Shown here one piece after another: positions 1 through 5,414 of a DNA stretch of 5,940 bases. The notes beneath the pieces are model-generated. The model worked only from the letters and a program-made list of their open reading frames with translations. It was not told where the DNA came from and ran no database searches. Source of the stretch: an uncultured Taibaiella sp. (GTDB taxonomy: Bacteria; Bacteroidota; Bacteroidia; Chitinophagales; Chitinophagaceae); contig CAMPJV010000174.1 in NCBI GenBank assembly GCA_946886975.1, forward strand, positions 1 to 5,940. Reading direction: 5' to 3'. Each line of letters opens with the position of its first letter. The first letter of the stretch is position 1. A program made the position numbers and the translations under genes.

Positions 1-944
1 TATTTTCCAGGTGATCGCAGTTCACCTATTTCATTTGTCATCTTTACGACTTCCTCTATGACTTTGTCGAAAGTCTCGGTTGCAGCCTTTAGCTTCACGA
101 GGATATCGTGATTGCCAGGATCAGCCGGGTCTTTGAAATTAAATAAGTCTATAAGTCCCAGTATGGTGGCGACCGGTGCTCTTACCTGGTGTGACTGGAT
201 TTCGGCGATTTCCCGTAAGGCGTCATATTGCTTTTCTATTTCATCCAGGCTTTCCTTCACCCGCTGATCGAGTCGCCGTTCATTCTCCAGGAGTTTTCTT
301 TCTCGTATTTTTCTGCGCCTTGTATGGTAAATAGTAAAGTAGCCGATAATGCAAACCCCAGCAAGGAGCGAGATCAGCAGTCCATAATAAGTGTATCGCA
401 GGTTGAGGAGCTGCATCGCGTAGTCACGGTTCTGCTGTTTCAGAATGCGCCCTTCCCTTGACTGAATGGTCGCTAGTGTAAACCTCATGTGCTGCAACAG
501 ATCGTCGCCGGGGCTGGAGTTAAAAAAAGCGGCCGCCTTAGCGCTTCCGGAGTCTGTGGCAATCATGATCAGCTTATCTGTTTGCGCTAGTTTCTGGTTG
601 ATCAATATCGATAAGGTGCTGAGCCGACTTTGGATTTCAGCATGCTCCCGTGCACGTCCTGAGAACTGGCTGAGGTGATTGTAAGTACTGTTCCTGGCAA
701 GCTGGTATCTGGGTAAATAGCTACTGTCCCCGCTTAGGGCATATGCTGTTGAAGTCACTTCGAGATCCTGTACGTCTATAAGCAGAGCCTGTGAGAGTGA
801 ATGAAGCTGATTGGAATGGAATAAAGCGGAGTTGGCATGCTTTACCGACTGATAATAGTGGTTGGTAAATACCGCAATACCGATAATGCCGATAATGATC
901 AGTATAAAGAAAATCTTAAGCCTCGTTTCAAAATTCACCCGCAT
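1..944 (-). CDS. CHASE3-type membrane sensor with histidine-kinase phosphoacceptor segment (3' end at window edge)
   Basis: The frame reads leftward from ATG at 944 for 314 codons. It then leaves the window on the two bases TA, so the next codon is either a stop (TAA/TAG) or Tyr. An in-frame TGA 21 bases upstream of the ATG fixes the start. Residues 9-27 form a first membrane helix. Residues about 40-175 resemble a CHASE3 extracytoplasmic sensor domain (E62, then YALSGDSSYLPRY at 68-80). Residues 185-205 form a second membrane helix, and 207-245 a charged, probably coiled-coil linker. An H-box follows at 251-262 (SHQVRAPVATIL, phosphoacceptor candidate H252), then a second helix to about 303. 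This is the DHp part of a sensor kinase. No ATP-binding HATPase domain is visible, and similar Bacteroidota proteins often end at this point. The residue after H252 is Gln, not the usual Glu/Asp. The ligand is unknown. The architecture is well supported; whether it is a complete protein cannot be decided here. Confidence 0.85.
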   Translation of the reverse strand, partial: MRVNFETRLKIFFILIIIGIIGIAVFTNHYYQSVKHANSALFHSNQLHSLSQALLIDVQDLEVTSTAYALSGDSSYLPRYQLARNSTYNHLSQFSGRAREHAEIQSRLSTLSILINQKLAQTDKLIMIATDSGSAKAAAFFNSSPGDDLLQHMRFTLATIQSREGRILKQQNRDYAMQLLNLRYTYYGLLISLLAGVCIIGYFTIYHTRRRKIRERKLLENERRLDQRVKESLDEIEKQYDALREIAEIQSHQVRAPVATILGLIDLFNFKDPADPGNHDILVKLKAATETFDKVIEEVVKMTNEIGELRSPGK

Positions 945-1224
945 GACTGGTCCGGATATTCTTCACTTGTAAACCGAATTTACATGAAATACCGTGGTGA
1001 ATCGTACCCGGAATTGAGGCATTACATTGATATTCAGCTTTTCCGATATCTTATGCCTGTGTTAACAGATACATGCGTAACTTAGCAAAGCTACCTCTTG
1101 AAGGGGCACATCAAGATCCGATTTTTATTCTTTCAGGCACCGGTACGGGCAACATCTGCAGCCACAGCCAGTTTAATTCACGTCTTTTCTTGGTTCTTTT
1201 TTCACAACAAAAGTAGTCATCGTT
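945..1224. other. Divergent intergenic region between sensor and desaturase genes
   Basis: This 280-bp gap lies between two divergent start codons. The leftward promoter described at 1086-1114 is the only strong signal. For the rightward desaturase I find no good TAnnTTTG element; TATTCTTT at 1126-1133 is a poor match. The last 60 bases before the desaturase are T- and A-rich, as is common for Bacteroidota leaders without a Shine-Dalgarno site. Short open frames exist here but look like chance. No RNA gene or repeat was recognised. Confidence 0.6.
1086..1114 (-). promoter_or_regulatory. Bacteroidota-type promoter for the leftward CHASE3 sensor gene
   Basis: On the minus strand TAGCTTTG (1093 down to 1086) is an exact match to the Bacteroidota -7 consensus TAnnTTTG. 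It is preceded after 18 bp by TTG (1114 to 1112), which fits the -33 element. Transcription would start near 1080 and give a 5' leader of about 135 nt before the ATG at 944. The match is seen in the sequence; promoter activity is inferred. Confidence 0.55.
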
Positions 1225-1989
1225 ATGCCTGTAATTATTTTTTTTATCGCAATCTGGTATTTATCACTGTTCGCACAAACATTCTTTCACCACAGATATG
1301 CCTCACATGGGGCGTTTAAGATGAGCAGACGGTGGGAGAAGGTTTTCTTCATATTTACGTACCTGATGCAAGGCTCCCACTATATGAGTCCGAGGGCATA
1401 CGCTATTATGCACCGTTTACATCATGCTCATACTGATACTGAGCTGGATCCGCACTCTCCTAATTTCTCATCTAACATCTTTAGCATGATGCTTCGTACC
1501 AGGAAGATCTATACCGATATCTTCAAGGAAAGGGTTTTCGTTGAGGAGAAGTTTACTAAGAATCTGCCTGAATGGAAGAGCTTTGACAGGTTCGCAAATT
1601 CGACTCTATCCAGGGCGGTGTGGGTTGTATTGTATGTACTGTTCTTCGCCTTTTTCGCGACTTCACCATGGCAGTACCTTTTGCTGCCGGTTATTGCTGG
1701 AATGGGGGCATTTCACGGAGCTATCATCAACTGGTTCGCACACAAATTCGGATACAAGAACTTTATACTTAAGAATACATCTGAGAACCTGTTCTCAGTA
1801 GACATTCTGATGCTCGGTGAGTCTTATCACAACAACCACCACAAGCGCCCATCTGCTATCAACTTTGGGGTAAGATGGCATGAGATCGATCCGGTATATC
1901 CCGTCATCCTCTTCTTTAACTGGCTTGGGATCATTCAGCTGCCAAAGCTGTCGGCTGTGCAGGTGCAGGCGGAACAACCTGCTGAGTAG
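1225..1989 (+). CDS. Acyl-CoA desaturase (delta-9 type, membrane di-iron fatty acid desaturase)
   Basis: This 254-residue membrane enzyme of the stearoyl-CoA desaturase/DesC family would introduce a cis double bond into a saturated acyl chain using O2 and an electron donor, which adjusts membrane fluidity. All three histidine boxes are present: HHRYASH at 22-28, HRLHH at 63-67 and HNNHH at 202-206. NWFAH at 169-173 matches the Asn/His pair that completes the di-iron site in mammalian SCD1. Hydrophobic stretches lie at about 2-20, 40-50, 131-166 and 224-238. The start is fixed by an in-frame stop at 1174-1176 with no other ATG in between. The upstream sequence is A-rich with no clear Shine-Dalgarno site. 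No cytochrome b5 or reductase domain is fused and none is encoded nearby, so the electron donor must lie elsewhere. The short N-terminus before box 1 is, as I recall, usual for Bacteroidota members. Exact regiospecificity cannot be read from the sequence. Confidence 0.93.
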   Translation: MPVIIFFIAIWYLSLFAQTFFHHRYASHGAFKMSRRWEKVFFIFTYLMQGSHYMSPRAYAIMHRLHHAHTDTELDPHSPNFSSNIFSMMLRTRKIYTDIFKERVFVEEKFTKNLPEWKSFDRFANSTLSRAVWVVLYVLFFAFFATSPWQYLLLPVIAGMGAFHGAIINWFAHKFGYKNFILKNTSENLFSVDILMLGESYHNNHHKRPSAINFGVRWHEIDPVYPVILFFNWLGIIQLPKLSAVQVQAEQPAE

Positions 1990-2036
1990 TCGAAGAGATA
2001 CAATGAGGAATAGTCACGGTATTCTTTAGCTTTATA

Positions 2037-2060
2037 GGTGGCCGGTTCATTTGGCGCACC
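2037..2060 (+). other. Hairpin in the leader of the DUF6629 gene
   Basis: GGTGGCC (2037-2043) can pair with GGCGCACC (2053-2060) as seven base pairs with one bulged G, closing a 9-nt loop. It ends 24 nt before the ATG at 2085. No T-run follows on either strand, so it is not a classical terminator. It may influence translation or mRNA stability, or be chance. Confidence 0.3.
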
Positions 2061-2084
2061 GAAGTAGTAAATTGATAGATCCGC

Positions 2085-2744
2085 ATGTGCTTTTCACCCA
2101 TCGCAAGCTTTGGCGCAAGTATTGTTCTTTCCGGAGCCGGAGTTGCTGCCCTCAAATGTTCCAGAACGCTTCCTGAGCGTGTATTATCAGGAATACCCTT
2201 TCTGTTTGCGTTGCAGCAGTTTGCGGAAGGTGTACTGTGGCTTTCTCTGACTGACCCGGGATGGAGGGAATGGCAGGACACAGCAACCTATAGTTTTCTC
2301 ATTTTTGCGCAGGTAATATGGCCGGTATACGTGCCTTTTTGTATCCTTCTATTTGAGCCAAAAGGTAAAAGAAGGAAAGTGATCATGGCGCTGACCCTTT
2401 CGGGTTTGCTGTTTTCACTGTACGCTGCATTTGCGCTTTTCTACTATCCTGTTTCGGCAGAAGTAGCCGAGCACCATATTAAGTATCATCTTGGCTTTGA
2501 GCTATCAAGAAAGTGGTACTATGGTTTACTTTACTTTATTCCCACTATCCTGGCACCACTGGTTTCAAGCGTTAAAAGGCTTCACTGGCTGGGCTATTTG
2601 TTCCTTGCTTCTTACGTTGTGGCGAGACTGTTGTTTCACTTCTGGGTGATCTCTGTGTGGTGTTTTTTTGGTGCTATAATAAGCCTGGTGGTCATTTACC
2701 TGATCATGGGTTCAGGAGACAAGAAGAGTGGACACGCGGATTAA
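2085..2744 (+). CDS. DUF6629 family multi-pass membrane protein
   Basis: This 219-residue protein has about seven predicted membrane helices, at roughly 8-24, 34-55, 66-90, 98-121, 143-160, 167-185 and 188-209. The opening MCFSPIASF, the QQFAEGVLWLSL segment at 44-55, the WPVYVPF stretch at 79-85, the HHIKYH patch at 130-135 and SVWCFF at 190-195 match my memory of the DUF6629 family, in which MCxSxxASF starts the protein. That conserved N-terminus supports the ATG at 2085. The family has no established function. There is no catalytic motif I can name, although the conserved His patch could bind a metal or cofactor (inference). It begins 95 bp after the desaturase on the same strand. A weak -7-like TAGCTTTA lies at 2027-2034 without a suitable -33 partner. 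Co-transcription with the desaturase is possible but unproven. Confidence 0.85.
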   Translation: MCFSPIASFGASIVLSGAGVAALKCSRTLPERVLSGIPFLFALQQFAEGVLWLSLTDPGWREWQDTATYSFLIFAQVIWPVYVPFCILLFEPKGKRRKVIMALTLSGLLFSLYAAFALFYYPVSAEVAEHHIKYHLGFELSRKWYYGLLYFIPTILAPLVSSVKRLHWLGYLFLASYVVARLLFHFWVISVWCFFGAIISLVVIYLIMGSGDKKSGHAD

Positions 2745-2822
2745 TGGACACCATGCAATTGGTGAGGTAAGAATGCCAGGTGAAAGTAATTGGCGAAAAT
2801 GATCAATGAGAAAGCTGAGGAG

Positions 2823-2835
2823 TCCTAACTTAGGA
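2823..2835. repeat. Perfect 6-bp inverted repeat upstream of the DUF1801 gene
   Basis: TCCTAA (2823-2828) and TTAGGA (2830-2835) are exact reverse complements around a single C, so they form a compact dyad rather than an RNA hairpin. The dyad ends 18 bp before the GTG start at 2854 and includes TAACTTAG, one mismatch from the Bacteroidota -7 consensus TAnnTTTG. A protein-binding operator is possible; chance is also possible for a dyad this short. Confidence 0.35.
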
Positions 2836-2853
2836 GTATAAAAGGGCAAGCAA

Positions 2854-3243
2854 GTGAACGAAGACATACAGGCATACAACGATGCGCTTGAATCAGAAGA
2901 CAAGAAGATATGTGACGCAATCATGCAGGAGATTAATTCCGGTCTGCCAGATGCCGAGCAGAAGATCTGGCACCGTCACCCTGTTTGGTTTTTGGATGGC
3001 AATCCTATAGTTGGCTATAGCAAGCTGAAAGGCTGCGTTCGCCTGTTGTTCTGGAGCGGTCAGTCTTTTGAGGAGGCAGGGCTGCAGAATGAAGGAAGCT
3101 TTAAAGCAGCTGAGGCACGCTACACATCTGCAAATGACATCAGCAGGGAGGATATTCGACGCTGGCTTGATAAGGGCAGAAGAATCCAATGGGACTATAA
3201 GAACCTGGTGCGGAGAAAGGGTCAGCTTGAGCGGTTGAAATAG
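2854..3243 (+). CDS. DUF1801 domain protein (YdhG-like)
   Basis: This is a 129-residue soluble protein without a signal peptide or membrane helix. It follows the DUF1801 pattern: a helical N-terminus (about 4-29), then EQKIWHRHPVWFLDGNPIVGY at about 35-55, where family members carry a [W/G]xxP[VM] motif. A strand with LLFWSG (64-69) follows, then a C-terminal ISREDIRRWL helix (96-105) and a basic tail. The DUF1801 fold is related to frataxin-like or iron-chaperone-like proteins, but no function is proven for this type. The start is GTG at 2854: an in-frame TAA at 2839-2841 leaves no upstream alternative. AAAGGG at 2841-2846 could act as a Shine-Dalgarno site, which would help this non-ATG start. 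It lies 109 bp after the DUF6629 gene and 101 bp before exodeoxyribonuclease III on the same strand. Confidence 0.85.
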   Translation: MNEDIQAYNDALESEDKKICDAIMQEINSGLPDAEQKIWHRHPVWFLDGNPIVGYSKLKGCVRLLFWSGQSFEEAGLQNEGSFKAAEARYTSANDISREDIRRWLDKGRRIQWDYKNLVRRKGQLERLK

Positions 3244-3314
3244 CGCTACGCCATGCCGCTGGTCACATTGTAAAGTGCCCATCTAAGACGAAGATATCAA
3301 CCTGGCCCTGGCTG

Positions 3315-3328
3315 TACTATCTTTAGTA
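3315..3328. repeat. Short inverted repeat upstream of the exodeoxyribonuclease III gene
   Basis: TACTA (3315-3319) and TAGTA (3324-3328) are exact reverse complements around TCTT, ending 16 bp before the ATG at 3345. The dyad overlaps TATCTTTA (3318-3325), which matches five of six fixed positions of TAnnTTTG. There is no TTG 17-23 bp upstream. It could be a weak promoter region; the evidence is thin. Confidence 0.25.
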
Positions 3329-3344
3329 TAATAATTCTCTGGAG

Positions 3345-4115
3345 ATGAAGATTGCTACTTATAACGTCAATGGTGTTAACGGCCGGTTGCCGGTTCTACT
3401 ACGCTGGCTTGAAGAGTCGAGGCCTGATGTGGCTTGTTTACAGGAGCTGAAGGCGCCCCAGGAGAAGTTTCCGGAGGAGGCGATAAAGGAAGTTGGCTAC
3501 AGGGCTATCTGGCACGGACAAAAGAGCTGGAATGGTGTTGCCATCCTTGCCCGTGATAGTGACATTGTGGAAGTGGGACGGGTGCTGCCGGGTGATCCTG
3601 AAGATAGTCAAAGCAGGTATATAGAGGCATTGGTAAACGGTATTCATATTGGCTGTTTATACCTCCCTAATGGCAATCCTGCACCAGGACCGAAGTTTGA
3701 CTATAAGCTGAAGTGGTTTCAGCGGCTGACAGATCGTGCGGCTGAATTGCTGGCATCAGGTACGCCTGTTATTCTGACTGGCGACTATAACGTGATGCCT
3801 ACAGAACAGGATGTCTATAAGCCGGAGCGTTGGGTGAAAGACGCACTGTTTCGTCCTGAGACCCGCCAGGCATTTAAGAGCCTGGTGGAGCAAGGCTGGA
3901 CAGACGCGATAAGGAAGCTCTATCCTGAGGAGACGATCTATACTTTCTGGGATTACTTTCGTAATGCCTATGAACGGGACGCCGGCCTGAGGATAGATCA
4001 TTTTCTACTCAGTCCACAGGTAGCTCCCCGGCTGAAATCAGCGGGTGTGGACAGACACGTGCGCGGCTGGGAGAAAAGCAGTGATCATGCGCCGGTGTGG
4101 ATTGAAATAGACTAG
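3345..4115 (+). CDS. xth: Exodeoxyribonuclease III (AP endonuclease, XthA family)
   Basis: This 256-residue cytoplasmic DNA-repair enzyme of the exonuclease-endonuclease-phosphatase fold would cut DNA 5' to abasic sites and degrade one strand of duplex DNA 3' to 5' in base excision repair. The catalytic set known from E. coli XthA is visible: N7 in ATYNVNG, E34 in LQELK, Y106 in LYLPNGN, D147 and N149 in GDYNV, W202 in TFWDY, D218 in RIDHF, and D247/H248 in SSDHAPV. The length is usual for the family and no key residue is missing. The ATG at 3345 gives the standard N-terminus MKIATYNVNG. GGAG sits directly against the start codon, too close for a good Shine-Dalgarno site. The gene ends facing the leftward VOC gene with 93 bp between their stop codons, and I see no convincing rightward terminator there. 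Confidence 0.96.
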   Translation: MKIATYNVNGVNGRLPVLLRWLEESRPDVACLQELKAPQEKFPEEAIKEVGYRAIWHGQKSWNGVAILARDSDIVEVGRVLPGDPEDSQSRYIEALVNGIHIGCLYLPNGNPAPGPKFDYKLKWFQRLTDRAAELLASGTPVILTGDYNVMPTEQDVYKPERWVKDALFRPETRQAFKSLVEQGWTDAIRKLYPEETIYTFWDYFRNAYERDAGLRIDHFLLSPQVAPRLKSAGVDRHVRGWEKSSDHAPVWIEID

Positions 4116-4159
4116 CGGATTAATCTTGTTTCAGCACTGTTTAGAGAGAAGCTGAACAC

Positions 4160-4186
4160 AAAAAGGCCAGGTCGTAAGGACCTGGC
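4160..4186 (-). terminator. Intrinsic terminator for the leftward VOC gene
   Basis: GCCAGGTC (4166-4173) and GACCTGGC (4179-4186) form a perfect 8-bp GC-rich stem with a 5-nt loop. On the minus strand the stem is followed by CTTTTTGTG (from the A-run at 4161-4164), a good U-tract. It begins 23 nt after the VOC stop codon. On the plus strand no T-run follows, so it would not be a classical terminator for exodeoxyribonuclease III. Confidence 0.85.
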
Positions 4187-4208
4187 ACTGAACATTAAGC
4201 AAGCGATG

Positions 4209-4649
4209 TTAGCCCGCCTTGAAGTTTTCGTTGAAGCTGATCATCCAGTTGATACCAAATTTATCGGTGCACATGCCGAAGTAGTCTCCCCAGAAGGTCT
4301 GGTTCATTGGCATGCTTGCATTCCCTCCCTCGGACAAACCTTTGTAGAACTTGTCTGCCTGCTCCTTATTGTCTGCGGTAATGGAGATGGTAATGTTATT
4401 TCCAACAATGGTATTCTGAGCCCACTCTCCTCCGGTATCGCTACCCATCAGGGTCGTTTCCTTGCTTATTGGCAGGGAGATGTGCATGATCTTATTTCCA
4501 TCTTCTTCTGACATCTTCTTTCCGTCCTCGGCAGGCATTTCAGAAAACCTTCCGATATAGGAAAATTCCCCTCCGAATACAGTTTTATAATGATTGAAAG
4601 CTTCTTCGCAATTACCTAAAAAGGTGAGGTAAGGATTGATTAGTGGCAT
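4209..4649 (-). CDS. VOC-fold protein of the PhnB/YjdN type (glyoxalase/bleomycin-resistance superfamily)
   Basis: This 146-residue soluble protein has about the same length and layout as E. coli YjdN. Matching segments are the opening MPLINPYLTFLGNCEEAF with HYKTVFGGE (to residue 28), FSEMP at 35-39, IMHISLPI at 54-61, MGSD at 68-71 and the C-terminal QTFWGDYFGMCTDKFGINWM (117-136). The fold consists of paired beta-alpha-beta-beta-beta units that often bind a metal or small ligand. H56 could be a ligand, but I cannot verify a metal site. The substrate of this subfamily is unknown, and the PhnB name does not imply a role in phosphonate use. The ATG at 4649 gives the family-typical N-terminus. 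Upstream, TACCTTTA (4695 to 4688, minus) is one base from the -7 consensus, but the nearest TTG is only 14 bp away. The gene ends in a strong terminator. Confidence 0.9.
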   Translation of the reverse strand: MPLINPYLTFLGNCEEAFNHYKTVFGGEFSYIGRFSEMPAEDGKKMSEEDGNKIMHISLPISKETTLMGSDTGGEWAQNTIVGNNITISITADNKEQADKFYKGLSEGGNASMPMNQTFWGDYFGMCTDKFGINWMISFNENFKAG

Positions 4650-4821
4650 GTTCTGATCTTTTAGTGGTTAAATGGTATTTGGGGTGTTAAAGGTAGGGAG
4701 TTAGCGCTTCAAAAAATCTAAAGGGGCTATTGGCTGCAGAGGTAGTGTAACTAAGGAACTGGAGGCCTAACGCAGGGGCCGGATAGGAAGGTGGAGCTTA
4801 GCGGACTGTGTCGGGAAGGCA
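4650..4821. other. Intergenic gap between VOC and lipoprotein genes
   Basis: These 172 bp hold the 5' region of the VOC gene. I see no terminator with a U-tract for the lipoprotein gene that ends at 4822, so read-through into the VOC gene cannot be excluded. No coding sequence or RNA gene was recognised. Confidence 0.5.
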
Positions 4822-5286
4822 CTATTTGGACAGCCTAATAACCATGCTTTGAGAAAGATTGCCAATCTCGTCCAGCTCGAGGGTACTGCATTTCTTTACT
4901 ACCTTGAAGTCACGTTTGTATTGGCCGATGCTATAGCAGCCGGAAGTTTTTTCCCGGAAGAGGGAATCTGTGTAAACACCAGCTATTGAAAGGACGTTGT
5001 TGCTCCGGGTGAACTCGTACGCACCTTTGACATATTCGCGATAGTCGGATCTAGGACAGGTGGTGTCTATCTCATCTGACCACTGGCGGAGCACAAGTGT
5101 GAAACTATCCGGCTGAAAGGTGAAGTCGTAGCGGGTGCCTGCGAAAGCATTTTCTTTTGACCTGCTGTCATGCCAGCTGCCGGTCAGTTCCGTCTTTACG
5201 ATGTTGACCGGTGGACACTCTGTTTTCTTGCGGCAGGAAAGCGCGAGCAGCAAAGACAGAAGTGTACAAAGGACGGCGGCTTTCAT
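4822..5286 (-). CDS. Small secreted lipoprotein of unknown function
   Basis: From ATG at 5286 this encodes 154 residues. A GTG at 5301 would add five residues (MKYHP). I prefer the ATG because it gives a compact lipoprotein signal peptide: MK, a hydrophobic run, then LALSC with the lipidated Cys at 18. The residues after the Cys are RKKTE, with no acidic surface-export signal of the kind described for some Bacteroidota, so a periplasm-facing anchor is likelier (inference). The mature part opens with ELTGSWHD, which recalls the LxGxW start of lipocalin-like domains. It continues as alternating hydrophobic strands, including YDFTFQPDSFTLVLRQW and NNVLSIAGVYTD. Four further Cys (24, 77, 117, 133 in ATG numbering) could form two disulfides. 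I do not recognise a named family, and the lipocalin-like fold is a guess. The terminator hairpin of the upstream gene ends just before this gene's start region. Confidence 0.75.
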   Translation of the reverse strand: MKAAVLCTLLSLLLALSCRKKTECPPVNIVKTELTGSWHDSRSKENAFAGTRYDFTFQPDSFTLVLRQWSDEIDTTCPRSDYREYVKGAYEFTRSNNVLSIAGVYTDSLFREKTSGCYSIGQYKRDFKVVKKCSTLELDEIGNLSQSMVIRLSK

Positions 5287-5311
5287 TGGATGGTATTTCA
5301 CGGAAAGATAT

Positions 5312-5348
5312 ATAAAAAGGAAAGCACTTCCGCTTGTGCAGAAGTGCT
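5312..5348 (-). terminator. Intrinsic terminator after the DUF4294 gene
   Basis: On the minus strand AGCACTTC (5348-5341) pairs with GAAGTGCT (5330-5323), and TGC/GCG inside extends the stem to eleven pairs (one G-U) around the tetraloop ACAA. TTTCCTTTTTATA follows as the U-tract. It lies 66 nt past the stop codon at 5415. The same element sits about 37 nt upstream of the lipoprotein ATG, so that gene probably needs its own very close promoter or depends on read-through. Confidence 0.8.
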
Positions 5349-5414
5349 GTGGATCCTTACAGCAACACCAATGAATAAATAGCTTTTGAACCTTTGTGGG
5401 CGTTGGCTCAGCGG

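Noticed and set aside
228..1085. Several rightward open frames of 70-82 codons opposite the sensor gene and in the gap beyond it
   Set aside because: They mostly lie antisense to a well-supported CHASE3/DHp protein, have low-complexity or atypical sequences, and show no family resemblance.
1931..2281. A leftward 116-codon frame overlapping the desaturase end and the DUF6629 start
   Set aside because: It is antisense to two recognised genes and shows no domain or signal.
2749..2764. Hairpin CACCA/TGGTG just after the DUF6629 gene as a terminator
   Set aside because: Five pairs with no T-run afterwards; likely chance.
2893..3282. A leftward 129-codon frame antisense to the DUF1801 gene, coincidentally the same length
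   Set aside because: Its translation resembles no protein family, while the plus-strand frame matches DUF1801 throughout.
4130..4156. Possible hairpin TTCAGC/GCTGAA after exodeoxyribonuclease III as a rightward terminator
   Set aside because: The stem has only six pairs, the loop is 15 nt and an A-rich stretch, not a T-run, follows.
5135..5382. Two rightward open frames of 70-79 codons opposite the lipoprotein start
   Set aside because: They are antisense to a clear signal peptide and cross the terminator hairpin; no family resemblance.
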